DNA of 45,281 nucleotides from a virus: positions 1 through 45,281 of IMG/VR virus record IMGVR_UViG_3300044946_000029; one strand, 5' to 3'. Under the pieces are notes generated by a model. It saw only the letters and a list, made by a program, of their open reading frames with translations, had not been told where the DNA came from and made no database searches. Shown one piece after another: positions 35,727 through 43,914 of this stretch. The stretch's first letter is position 1. Each line of letters opens with the position of its first letter. The position numbers and the translations under genes were made by a program.

Positions 35727-36218
35727 ATGAGCGATTACCGTTTACAGCCCGTCAAGGCCTCCCTCATTGCCGATCTGGTCGAGTTGATCAACATCAACCT
35801 GGCGGACCTGTTGCGCGTGCAGGTCATGACGTGCCCGGACTGCGGCGGTCACGGCACGATCGGCGGCGAGAAGATGGCGGACGGCGTGATCCGCGACGAT
35901 GGCACACTCGTAACCTGCGCGACCTGCGGCGGCGTCGGCGCGATCGAACGCTGCGTGATGAACCACGACCGGCTCAAGTCCTACCAGTTCGGGCGGCTCG
36001 TGGAGGGCTTCGACGTGAAGCATGGCCAGCTCGTCCCGAAAATGCGCTCGAAAGACAAGGCGTTCGCGATGTTGACGAAACTGCTCGGTTTTGACAAAGC
36101 GGTGCTCGAAATCGCCAACGCGTCGAGCTTTGCCGAAACATTGTCGATGGAGCAGCGCGAGACGTACGTCGAGCAGCTCAAGGAATTGGCTCAGGCGGGG
36201 CTTCTGGATGCTGGTTGA
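35727..36218 (+). CDS. Terminase small subunit with DnaJ-type zinc knuckles
   Basis: A 163-residue protein from ATG 35727 (MSDYRLQPVKASLIADLVELININLADLL). Two CxxCGGxG knuckles (CPDCGGHG at about 36-43 and CATCGGVG at about 64-71) form a DnaJ-like zinc-binding site. The C-terminal half (VPKMRSKDKAFAMLTKLLGFDKAVLEI, then a helix ending LKELAQAGLLDAG) has the K-x-x-A-x-x-LxKLLGF segment of small terminase subunits. It directly precedes and overlaps the large subunit gene. No ribosome site is evident; a leaderless mRNA is possible. Confidence 0.78.
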   Translation: MSDYRLQPVKASLIADLVELININLADLLRVQVMTCPDCGGHGTIGGEKMADGVIRDDGTLVTCATCGGVGAIERCVMNHDRLKSYQFGRLVEGFDVKHGQLVPKMRSKDKAFAMLTKLLGFDKAVLEIANASSFAETLSMEQRETYVEQLKELAQAGLLDAG

Positions 36219-37707
36219 TACCCAAGTAGCCAGCGGGGACGAAGCGCCCGCCAGCGAGGCTGCAATCGATCCGGTGGACTTCCTGACGCAGACCGCACGC
36301 ACCAATTTCGCGGCGTTCGTGACGGCAGTGCATCGCCCCCGCTTCCGGCACTCTGCTTTTTCCGCGCGCGTCTGCCGCCAGGTGGACAAGTTTGTCGAGG
36401 ATGTGATCGCCGGCAAGCGTCCGGTGCTCATGCTTACCGCGCCGCCGCAACACGGCAAATCGTCACTCATCTCGCGCTGCCTGCCGCCGTATCTGTTCGG
36501 CCGGCTATCGGGCCAGCTCGACGCGGTGCGTATCGCGTGCTCGTCGTACGCACTGCCGCTCGCGCGCCGGAACACCAAGGACGCCAATTCGATCATGGGC
36601 GAGCCCGTCTACCGGGCGATCTTTCCGCACGTCTCGCTGATCGGCTACAACGGTGTCGACAATGCGGATGGCTTCGATGTGCCCGGCGGTGGCGGCCTGA
36701 AAGGCGTTGGCGTCAAAGGTTCGCTGACGGGCTTCTCGGTCGAAGTCGGGATCGTCGACGACCCGACGAAAGACGCCGAATCCGCACTATCGCCGGTGCA
36801 ACAGGACGCGATTGAGGCGTGGTACGAATCGGTGCTGCTCACGCGTCTGCAATCCCGTTCTGGCACGGTCATCATCGGCACGCCCTGGTCGGCTAACGAT
36901 CTGCTAGCGCGCGTGCGGCGCAAGATGCGCGATGACTCGCGCTTCACGCTGCTGTCATTTCCGGCGCTGAACCTGCCGGGCGAGACTGGCTATAACCCGG
37001 ATTTGCCCGAAGGCGCGCTCGTGCCGCATCTGCACGACGAGACAAAGCTGCGCGAAATGAAGCGGCACATGTCCGAGTTCTGGTGGTCGGCCATGTTCCA
37101 GCAGGTTCCACTGTCCGAATTCGGCGCGATCTTCAAGCGTGAGCATCTGCAGTACTATCGTCGCGCCGATCTGCCCGGCCAGTTCCAGCAGGTCTGCATG
37201 TCCGTCGATGCGACGTTCAAGGACGGCGAAGCGAGCGATTATGTGTTCGTCGGCGTGTGGGGCAAGACTGCCGACGAGCGCGTCTGGCTGCTGGACTGGC
37301 GCCGCGAGAAACTGGCGTTCATGAACACCGCGCGGGCAATCCTAGACCTGAAGAAAAAACATCCGCGGGTTATGCGCGTGTATATCGAAGAGGCGGCGAA
37401 CGGCGCGGCACTGATCGACATGCTGAAGAAGCACACAACCGGGCTCGTCGGCGTGCCGCCGCTTGGCTCAAAAGAGGCCCGCGCGCACGCGACCTCGTGG
37501 GTATGGGAGAACAAGTGCGTGATGCTGCCGCACCCGGACGAGCAGCCGGGCATCGTGCCGATTGTCGACGAAATTACCTCGTTCCCGGATACCGTAACCG
37601 GTCACGACGATAGCGTCGATGGCATGACCATCGCATTACAGCAACTTTGCCTGCGCTCACCGATCGCGGCGCTGATCACGAAAGAGATACTGCACCGGGC
37701 GGGTTAA
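36208..37707 (+). CDS. terL: Terminase large subunit
   Basis: A 499-residue protein from ATG 36208, inside the end of the small-subunit gene; the upstream frame is a shadow. ATPase: Walker A TAPPQHGKSS (77-86), Walker B VGIVDDP, motif III IIGTPWSANDLLARV. Nuclease (RNase H-like): CMSVDATFKDGEASDYVFVGVWG, EEAANGAALIDML, and a final GHDDSVDGM with the metal-binding Asp. It cuts and packages DNA into the prohead. The packaging mode (pac, cos or other) cannot be read here. Confidence 0.95.
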   Translation: MLVDTQVASGDEAPASEAAIDPVDFLTQTARTNFAAFVTAVHRPRFRHSAFSARVCRQVDKFVEDVIAGKRPVLMLTAPPQHGKSSLISRCLPPYLFGRLSGQLDAVRIACSSYALPLARRNTKDANSIMGEPVYRAIFPHVSLIGYNGVDNADGFDVPGGGGLKGVGVKGSLTGFSVEVGIVDDPTKDAESALSPVQQDAIEAWYESVLLTRLQSRSGTVIIGTPWSANDLLARVRRKMRDDSRFTLLSFPALNLPGETGYNPDLPEGALVPHLHDETKLREMKRHMSEFWWSAMFQQVPLSEFGAIFKREHLQYYRRADLPGQFQQVCMSVDATFKDGEASDYVFVGVWGKTADERVWLLDWRREKLAFMNTARAILDLKKKHPRVMRVYIEEAANGAALIDMLKKHTTGLVGVPPLGSKEARAHATSWVWENKCVMLPHPDEQPGIVPIVDEITSFPDTVTGHDDSVDGMTIALQQLCLRSPIAALITKEILHRAG

Positions 37708-37708
37708 T

Positions 37709-37733
37709 GCTATCGTTCGAATAATCGGATAGC
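37709..37733. promoter_or_regulatory. Inverted repeat before the portal gene
   Basis: GCTATC (37709-37714) and GATAGC (37728-37733) flank 13 bases in the 38-base gap between terminase and portal genes. CTATCG/CGATAG-type half-sites also occur in the dyads beside the two 170-bp elements. Confidence 0.35.
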
Positions 37734-37745
37734 TACGGACTTACA

Positions 37746-39482
37746 ATGAGCCGCAAAAACCCTTACATGCCCGCAAAAAGCGCAACACCTGCCGAAACCG
37801 CAAAGCCCGCTGCACCCGCACAGGGCGGCGAGACGTCCCGTGCGGCTCGCATGGCGCTCGCGCTCGATAGCCTGCCGGTCGATCCGCGCGGCCCGTCGTT
37901 ACGCCTTGCCGAAACGCACCGAACCGAGCCCGAACGTTATACGGCGGTCGAGCGTCGCGCGGCAGAACACGCGCTGGACTTCAACGGGCAGACGAACAAC
38001 GCACTGACGTTCGTCGAAAATACAGGTTTCCCGGGCTTCCCTACTCTCGCACTGCTCGCGCAGCTGCCTGAGTACCGGACCATGCATGAAACACTTGCTG
38101 ACGAGTGCGTTCGGTGCTGGGGGAAGGTTGTATCGGCCGGCAGTGCGGACGCTGAAAAGCTTCAGGAGATCGAAGCCGAACTGGAACGCATCGACATGAT
38201 GGCAATCGCCCGCCAGGCGATCATCCACGACCAAGCATTCGGCGGTGCGCATGTCTATTTCAAGCTGAAGGGCGACAAGGATAACCGTTCGCTTCCGATG
38301 CTCATGAAGCCGTACAGCGTGCCGCAGGGCTCGTTCGAAGGATTGCGCGTTGTCGAGCCGTACTGGGTGACGCCGAACTATTACAACTCGATCGACCCGA
38401 CTGCTGCGGACTTCTACAAGCCGTCGACCTGGTGGATGCTCGGCATCGAGGTGCACGCGACGCGCATGCAGACGCTCGTCTCGCGTCCCGTCCCAGACAT
38501 GCTCAAGCCAACGTATTCGTTCCGCGGCGTCTCCATGTCGCAGCTTGCCGTGCCGTACGTTGACAACTGGCTGCGCACGCGCCAGAGCGTGAGCGATACG
38601 GTCAAGCAATTCTCCATTTCGGGCGTCAAGACCGACCTTCAGCAGTCGCTCGCGCCGGGCGCCGGGCAAGACCTACTGAACCGCGCGCAACTCATCAACG
38701 CGTACCGCGACAGCCGGAACATCATGTTCCTGGACATGGCGACCGAGGAATTCTTTCAGGTCAACACGCCACTCTCCGGGCTCGATGCATTGCAGGCGCA
38801 GGCGCAGGAGCAGATGGCCGCCGTGTCGCACATTCCGCTCGTCAAACTGCTCGGTGTCACACCGACCGGCCTGAACGCATCGAGCGAGGGCGAGATTCGC
38901 GTGTTCTATGACTACGTGCGTGGCTACCAGAAAAACGTGTTGATGTCGCTCATGCTGAACGCGATCCGTGTGATCCAGCTCTCGCTCTACGGCGAAGTCG
39001 ATCCGCACGTGATCTGGGAATGGGCACCGTTGATGGAACTGACGAAGCTGGAAGAAGCCGACGCGCGGGCCAAGGACGCAGACACCGATGCCAAGTACGT
39101 CGAAATGGGCGCAGTGACGGCCGAGCAGGTCGCCGAGGTGCTGCACAACGATGCGCACTCCCGTTACGCCGGAATCATCGAAACTGGCGAGACGCTCGAG
39201 ACGACCGCCGACGAGGATATCCCGCAGATCACGCAGCACATTCTCGGCATCGGTGCGGGCGATCCGGACGTAGGCGGCGGTCCGCTGCTGGAGAATTCGC
39301 CGCAGGACGATATGGACGAAGCCAACGAAAAGCTCGCCGGCATGCAGTCACTGACCGAGCCGCAGAACAATCCGGGCGCACCGGGCGGCGCGAATTCGGA
39401 CCCGACGCTAACCGATCCGAACTATCAGGCCGATCCGGGCGAGGTTGACGGCGATCCGGACGATCTGCAAACGGCGCAATGA
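37746..39482 (+). CDS. Portal protein (DUF1073 type)
   Basis: A 578-residue protein. The DUF1073 pattern is visible: ALDFNGQTNNALTFVENTGFPGFPTLALLAQLPEYRTMHETLADECVRCWGKV, IDMMAIARQAIIHDQAFGGAHVYFKLKGD, PSTWWMLGIEVHATRMQTLVSRPVPDMLKPTYSFRGVSMSQLAVPYVDNWLRTRQSV and SHIPLVKLLGVTPTGLNASSEGEIRVFYDYVRGYQ. It forms the dodecameric DNA gate at one capsid vertex. The C-terminal 90 residues are acidic and Pro/Gly-rich. Its stop overlaps the next start (ATGATG). Confidence 0.92.
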   Translation: MSRKNPYMPAKSATPAETAKPAAPAQGGETSRAARMALALDSLPVDPRGPSLRLAETHRTEPERYTAVERRAAEHALDFNGQTNNALTFVENTGFPGFPTLALLAQLPEYRTMHETLADECVRCWGKVVSAGSADAEKLQEIEAELERIDMMAIARQAIIHDQAFGGAHVYFKLKGDKDNRSLPMLMKPYSVPQGSFEGLRVVEPYWVTPNYYNSIDPTAADFYKPSTWWMLGIEVHATRMQTLVSRPVPDMLKPTYSFRGVSMSQLAVPYVDNWLRTRQSVSDTVKQFSISGVKTDLQQSLAPGAGQDLLNRAQLINAYRDSRNIMFLDMATEEFFQVNTPLSGLDALQAQAQEQMAAVSHIPLVKLLGVTPTGLNASSEGEIRVFYDYVRGYQKNVLMSLMLNAIRVIQLSLYGEVDPHVIWEWAPLMELTKLEEADARAKDADTDAKYVEMGAVTAEQVAEVLHNDAHSRYAGIIETGETLETTADEDIPQITQHILGIGAGDPDVGGGPLLENSPQDDMDEANEKLAGMQSLTEPQNNPGAPGGANSDPTLTDPNYQADPGEVDGDPDDLQTAQ

Positions 39483-40471
39483 TGGAATTGCGCAATCCCG
39501 GCAAGCGCGACAAGACGCTCGCGCCGATTGTCACCAACGCGCAGACGCGCCTGAAGTATCAGCGTGCGCTCGACAAGGCCGTCGTCAATATGCAGGCGTC
39601 TTACGAGTGGTGGATCAGCGCGCGCTATCGCAAGGCGGTCGAATCCAATCAGGACGTCGGCCGGCTCGCGATGGACGCGAACACGCCCGGCGGCGATGCG
39701 AACGGCCTGTTCGCCGAACTGGCACGCCTGAAGAAATACTGGACGAATTACTTCGACAAGTTCGCGAAGACGCTCGCGGAACAGATGACCGAAGCCTGGT
39801 ACAAGGACAACGCGGCACAGTGGCAAGGCAAACTGAAGCGCGCCGGGTTCGACGTGCCGATGCAGCTCACGCCGAGCCAACGCCTGATTCTCAAAACGAA
39901 AGTGCCTGAGAACGTCGCGCTGATCAAGTCGATCCAGGAGCAGTACCACGGCGACATTGAGGGCATCGTCTCGCGTAACTTCCTGAAGGGCCGCGATCTG
40001 GCCGCAATGTCAGAAGAGATCAGGAAGCGCGGCAAGGTCACGCAGAACCGCGCCGCGTTCATCGCACGCGACCAGTCGGACAAGGCAACGTCGCAAATGA
40101 ACGACGCGCGCCAGCGCGAGTTGGGGATCAAGCACGCCGTGTGGCAACACTCGACGGCGGGCAAGGAGCCGCGCGAGAAGCACGTGCGCGCCGGGCGCGA
40201 GCAGTGGGTATTCAAGGTGGGGGCGGGAATCGACTTTGGCGACCAGTTCGGCGTAGTGTTGCCGGGCGAAGCGATCAATTGCCGTTGCACGTCGCGCTCG
40301 ATCATCCCTGCACTCGGACGCGGCGACATCGAATCAGACGAGGATCTGGAACCCGTTGCGGGCTATCCGGGCGCGTATCGCGCAAAGGCTGGCAAATCGG
40401 CAGGCAAGAAACAGCAGCAGGACGTGACGAAAACCCGCACGCCGGCGGGCTCGCCTGTCAAGTACAGTTAA
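39479..40471 (+). CDS. Head morphogenesis protein, Mu F-like
   Basis: A 330-residue protein. The N-terminal 150 residues are helical. The C-terminal Mu F-like domain is clear: RAAFIARDQSDKATSQMNDARQRELGIKHAVWQHSTAGKEPREKHVRAGREQWVFKVG and VVLPGEAINCRCTSRSIIP. Such minor head proteins are built into the capsid at the portal vertex in a few copies. A Lys/Gln-rich tail follows. Its stop overlaps by four bases the stop of a small gene on the other strand. Confidence 0.9.
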   Translation: MMELRNPGKRDKTLAPIVTNAQTRLKYQRALDKAVVNMQASYEWWISARYRKAVESNQDVGRLAMDANTPGGDANGLFAELARLKKYWTNYFDKFAKTLAEQMTEAWYKDNAAQWQGKLKRAGFDVPMQLTPSQRLILKTKVPENVALIKSIQEQYHGDIEGIVSRNFLKGRDLAAMSEEIRKRGKVTQNRAAFIARDQSDKATSQMNDARQRELGIKHAVWQHSTAGKEPREKHVRAGREQWVFKVGAGIDFGDQFGVVLPGEAINCRCTSRSIIPALGRGDIESDEDLEPVAGYPGAYRAKAGKSAGKKQQQDVTKTRTPAGSPVKYS

Positions 40472-40740
40472 ACGCACCAACCGCATTTACCGAAACTTAA
40501 CTGCGCTTCCAACATGGCGGCGACAATGCCATATTCGGCTTCGTTAATTGCGTATTTCGCGAGCACTTCCGCAGTCGGATCGTGGCGCTCGAATACGCGA
40601 TTTCCGCATGCATAGTCTTCAGCTGTCTCGGGGCTCGCGTCGTAGCTACTCCCAAAGTCCGATTCATTGGCGCACACGCCGTTGATTGTGAATTGATTAG
40701 TGGCGCAATACGCAGTCAGGATGTCCAGTTCGATTTGCAT
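40468..40740 (-). CDS. Hypothetical protein on the opposite strand inside the head operon
   Basis: A 90-residue protein from ATG 40740 (MQIELDILTAYCATNQFTINGVCANESDFGSSYDASPETAEDYACGNRVFERHDPTAEVLAKYAINEAEYGIVAAMLEAQLSFGKCGWCV). AAGGAG lies just before the ATG. It is acidic, with five Cys, and unrelated to any head protein I know. Upstream, GTTAGTAGAATGTC resembles sequences near 16270 and 44940, so a promoter may lie there. It looks like a moron-type insertion. Confidence 0.7.
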   Translation of the reverse strand: MQIELDILTAYCATNQFTINGVCANESDFGSSYDASPETAEDYACGNRVFERHDPTAEVLAKYAINEAEYGIVAAMLEAQLSFGKCGWCV

Positions 40741-40871
40741 AGCGTTCTCCTTAGAAAGTAACGACATTCTACTAACGCTCATTTCGTGCCGCTAGTTGGA
40801 AATCTTAATCAGTTTGCACAAGGCATAGGAACAGGCTAACATGTGCGGAACACACGCCACGCATTGACAGA

Positions 40872-42254
40872 ATGCCCCAGATCGTTTTCGCGTTCGACAA
40901 GAAATCCGCCCGCTCGATAGACGCGGACGGTCGCATGCGCGTCAAAAACTGCATCCTGTCCACGGCGGAAATCAATCCGTACCGCGGTGAAGAGATTCCC
41001 GGACACGAAGGGCTCGGGCTCAAACCGATGTCGGTTTATGAGCTGTACCGCGATCCGGAAGAAATGCGCAAGTCGGTGGCGTCATTCGAGGGCATCCCCC
41101 TCATGATCAAGCACATTCCGCAGACCGCCGACGAGCCGCGCAAGGATTACCAGGCCGGTGCGGTGCATTCGATCACGTTCGACGGCAAGCACCTGCGCGG
41201 CGACCTGCTGGTGTCGGACGGCTACGCGATCGAGCTGATCGAGTCGGACGAACTGAGCGACCTGTCGTGCGGCTACCGCTACGATCCGGACATGACGGCC
41301 GGCTCGAAAGACGGCCAGAAGTATGACGGTGTAATGCGCAACATCCAGGGCAACCATGTAGCGCTTGTCGACGACGGTCGGGCAACGGGCGCGCATGTCG
41401 CGGACTCAGCTTTCCGCAACCCGCAACTGCCCGATCCATCCATGCAAGGAGATTCGAAAATGGCTTTCCCGGAACAAGAGAACCAGCACGAAGCCGCTCC
41501 CGCGGCCGAAGCTGCACCGGGAGCCGCGCCGGCGCCCGGCGCCGCGCCCGCCGGCGGCACGCCGCAGGGTGAACAGAACGAGCAGGCGAACATGGCCGCT
41601 ATCGGCCAGGCCCTGAAGCACATCGCGGGGCTGCTCGAGAACATCCATGCCAAAGTCGGCGGCGCGGTTGCCGCGCCTGGCGACACCGCGGGTGCCGATG
41701 CCGACCTGAATGAGGAAGACACGCTCGAAACCGAACGCGAAGGCGCAATGGATCTGGAGCTCGAGCCGGCCGTCGAAGGCGAACACGAAGGCGCAATGGA
41801 CGAAGGCGAAGAACAGCAAGGCGAATACCCGATGCCGAAGCAAGCTGCACAAGAAGGCACGACGGCGCGCGGCGGCAAGACGCCGACCGGCGCGATGGAT
41901 GCGCGCACTGTGCGCGCGGCGATCGACAAGGCCGTCGCGGATGCCGTACAAGGCGAACGCGCCCGCGCCGCCGCGGTCGAGCAAGCGAAGCGCGAAGTGC
42001 GCGGCGTGCTCGGCGAAGTCTACGGCATGGACAGCGCCCGCAAGATCTATCGCGAAGCGTTGAAGCAGGTCGGCGTCGATGTCGCCGTGGTTGCTAAGGG
42101 TTCCGAACGCGCGGCGTGGGAAGCGTACAAGGCTGCGGCCGGTGCTGCCGCCGGCGCCCGCCCGCAGTCAGAAATGGCTATGGACAAGAAGACGATCGAT
42201 GCAAACCGCAGCGCGGTGCTCGGCCATCTGTCGCGAATCTCCGTCAAGGGCTGA
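40872..42254 (+). CDS. DUF2213 prohead protease fused to scaffold
   Basis: A 460-residue protein. Residues about 20-190 form the DUF2213 protease: NCILSTAEINPYRGEEIPGHEGLGL, FEGIPLMIKHIPQTADEPRKDYQAGAVHSI, LSDLSCGYRYDPDM (likely catalytic Ser) and GVMRNIQGNHVALVDDGRATGAHVADS (likely catalytic His). The remainder is Ala/Pro/Glu-rich with a coiled coil (AAIDKAVADAVQGERARAAAVEQAKREVRGVLGEVYG), typical of a scaffold. A second start at 41460 inside the frame would make the scaffold alone. The ribosome site before 40872 is weak. Confidence 0.88.
   Translation: MPQIVFAFDKKSARSIDADGRMRVKNCILSTAEINPYRGEEIPGHEGLGLKPMSVYELYRDPEEMRKSVASFEGIPLMIKHIPQTADEPRKDYQAGAVHSITFDGKHLRGDLLVSDGYAIELIESDELSDLSCGYRYDPDMTAGSKDGQKYDGVMRNIQGNHVALVDDGRATGAHVADSAFRNPQLPDPSMQGDSKMAFPEQENQHEAAPAAEAAPGAAPAPGAAPAGGTPQGEQNEQANMAAIGQALKHIAGLLENIHAKVGGAVAAPGDTAGADADLNEEDTLETEREGAMDLELEPAVEGEHEGAMDEGEEQQGEYPMPKQAAQEGTTARGGKTPTGAMDARTVRAAIDKAVADAVQGERARAAAVEQAKREVRGVLGEVYGMDSARKIYREALKQVGVDVAVVAKGSERAAWEAYKAAAGAAAGARPQSEMAMDKKTIDANRSAVLGHLSRISVKG
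41460..42254 (+). CDS. Nested scaffold protein (internal in-frame start)
   Basis: ATG 41460 is in frame with the protease gene and has AAGGAG at 41446-41451, eight bases upstream. The stretch from AAGGAGATTC to the ATG is almost the same as that before the major capsid gene (42815-42831). The product would be 264 residues, MAFPEQENQHEAAPAAEAAPG onward, containing the acidic linker and C-terminal coiled coil without the protease. This is the arrangement of lambda C/Nu3 and other protease-scaffold pairs. Confidence 0.72.
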   Translation: MAFPEQENQHEAAPAAEAAPGAAPAPGAAPAGGTPQGEQNEQANMAAIGQALKHIAGLLENIHAKVGGAVAAPGDTAGADADLNEEDTLETEREGAMDLELEPAVEGEHEGAMDEGEEQQGEYPMPKQAAQEGTTARGGKTPTGAMDARTVRAAIDKAVADAVQGERARAAAVEQAKREVRGVLGEVYGMDSARKIYREALKQVGVDVAVVAKGSERAAWEAYKAAAGAAAGARPQSEMAMDKKTIDANRSAVLGHLSRISVKG

Positions 42255-42294
42255 CGCCTGCGCGGATTAACCTGAAACGGAGAAAGGAGAAACC

Positions 42295-42798
42295 ATGTTT
42301 CAGAATCAGGTGTACATCAACCCGGCGCAAGCAATTCCGGGCGACTTCGCCTCGTCGAACCCGATGGTCTACAAGCTGTCGAGCACCGGCAAGATGGTCG
42401 CCGACTCGAGCGGCGTCAAGGTCGGCCAATTCTGCGCGCTGAACGCGGACGGCACGGTCACGACGGTTCCCGGTTCGGCACCGTCGGGCGGACTGTCGCG
42501 CGTCGGCTTCGTGCATCGCGAGAACAACGCGCAAATCATCACGTTCCTCGCGGAATCGGGCTACACGATCCAGCCGGGCCAGCCGGTCGCAGCGTTCGGT
42601 ACGGGTGACTTCTTCATCAACGCCGATGCGATCACGGGCACGCCGACGCGTGGCGCGATCATCGCATGGGACACGACGACCGGCCTGATCAACGTTGGTG
42701 CTACGCCGACCGCGACGCTGATTGCAACGGGGTATTACATGATCAGCGAAACGGCGACCGTCAACGCGACGATCATCATTTCGAACATCAACGCCTAA
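42295..42798 (+). CDS. Capsid decoration / structural cement protein (DUF2190-like)
   Basis: A 167-residue protein with AAAGGAG before its ATG. It starts MFQNQVYINPAQAIPGDFASSNPMVYKLSSTGKMVADSSGVKVGQFCALNADG, the N-arm and beta-tulip type of sequence common to cement proteins next to DUF2184 capsids. Many alternate strands follow (VGFVHRENNAQIITFLAESGYTIQPGQPVAAFGTGDFFI). It would trimerise on the capsid surface and stabilise it after expansion. Position between scaffold and capsid genes agrees. Confidence 0.82.
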   Translation: MFQNQVYINPAQAIPGDFASSNPMVYKLSSTGKMVADSSGVKVGQFCALNADGTVTTVPGSAPSGGLSRVGFVHRENNAQIITFLAESGYTIQPGQPVAAFGTGDFFINADAITGTPTRGAIIAWDTTTGLINVGATPTATLIATGYYMISETATVNATIIISNINA

Positions 42799-42828
42799 CC
42801 GCACGCGTCAATTTAAGGAGATTCTGAA

Positions 42829-43836
42829 ATGCGCGATTCGCAACTCATCGCACAATTGGCGCGTGCTGGCGTGGTTCTGCCGGGCACTGTAACCAACGTG
42901 TCGACGCCCGTCTCGCAGTACGCGATGGACGCGGCGAGCCTCACGCCGACGCTGGTCGGCTCCGCCAACGCGGGCATCCCGTCGTTCCTGACGACTTACG
43001 TCGACCCGAAAGTCATCGAGGTGCTAGTCGCCCCGATGAAAGCCGCCGAGATCGTCGGCGAGTCAAAGAAAGGCGACTGGACTACGCTCACCGCGACGTT
43101 CATCCAGGCTGAACCGCTGACGAAGGTCGCGACGTACGGCGACTATTCGGCGGATGGCGACAGCTCGGCGAACGTGAACTATCCGCAACGCCAGGCGTAC
43201 TTCTTCCAGACCTGGACACGCTGGGGCGAGCGCGAACTCGAGATGGCCGGCGCCGGCCGCGTCGACTGGGCGGCTCAGCTGAACTATTCGTCGGCTCTCG
43301 GCCTCGCGAAGTTCCTGAACAGCACGTACCTGTTCGGCGTCTCGGGTCTGCAGAACTACGGCCTGACGAACGATCCGCGCCTGCCGTCGCCGATCAGCCT
43401 GTCGATCAACTGGGCGACTGCCACGCCCGACGCGATCTATAACTCGATCGTGGCGCTCTACAAGGCGCTGCAGACCCAATCGCAGGGTATCATCGAGCAG
43501 ACCGACGAGCTCAAGCTGGCCATGCCGCCGACCGCCGCCGGCGATCTGAACAACGTCAACATCTACGGTCTGTCGGCAGCCAAGCTGCTGAAAGACGCGT
43601 TCCCGAAGCTGGAAATCGTCACCGTGCCGGAATACGACACGGCGTCGGGCCGACTCGTGCAGATGTGGGCACCGAAGATCGAGGGTCAGGAAACGGCCAC
43701 GTGCGCGTTCACCGAGAAGATGCGCGCGCACGCGATCGAGCGCTACTCGTCGTATTTCCGCCAGAAGAAGTCGGCGGGTACTTGGGGAGCGGTCCTATTC
43801 CGTCCGCTTGGCTGCGCTCAACTTTTGGGGGTTTAG
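42829..43836 (+). CDS. Major capsid protein (DUF2184, HK97-like fold)
   Basis: A 335-residue protein with AAGGAG before its ATG. The family pattern is clear: SFLTTYVDPKVIEVLVAPMKAAEIVGESKKGDWTTLTATFIQAEPLTKVATYGDYSADGDSSANVNYPQRQAYFFQTWTRWGERELEMAGAGRVDWAAQLNYSSALGLAKFLNSTYLFGVSGLQNYGLTNDP, and the end EKMRAHAIERYSSYFRQKKSAGTWGAVLFRP. It builds the icosahedral shell. A strong terminator follows, as expected for a highly expressed gene. Confidence 0.93.
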   Translation: MRDSQLIAQLARAGVVLPGTVTNVSTPVSQYAMDAASLTPTLVGSANAGIPSFLTTYVDPKVIEVLVAPMKAAEIVGESKKGDWTTLTATFIQAEPLTKVATYGDYSADGDSSANVNYPQRQAYFFQTWTRWGERELEMAGAGRVDWAAQLNYSSALGLAKFLNSTYLFGVSGLQNYGLTNDPRLPSPISLSINWATATPDAIYNSIVALYKALQTQSQGIIEQTDELKLAMPPTAAGDLNNVNIYGLSAAKLLKDAFPKLEIVTVPEYDTASGRLVQMWAPKIEGQETATCAFTEKMRAHAIERYSSYFRQKKSAGTWGAVLFRPLGCAQLLGV

Positions 43837-43884
43837 TTTTCACACCAAACACACACCACGCAGCCCAAGGGTGTGTTAATATAA

Positions 43885-43913
43885 CCCCACTCTAACCAAG
43901 TGGGGTTTTTTTT
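43885..43913 (+). terminator. Strong terminator after the capsid gene, touching the next start codon
   Basis: CCCCACT (43885-43891), 7-base loop, AGTGGGG (43899-43905), eight T (43906-43913). The stem is extended by AA/TT. The ATG of the GIY-YIG gene begins two bases after the T-run, and its only SD-like bases (GTGGGG) lie in the 3' arm of the stem. Confidence 0.92.
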
Positions 43914-43914
43914 C

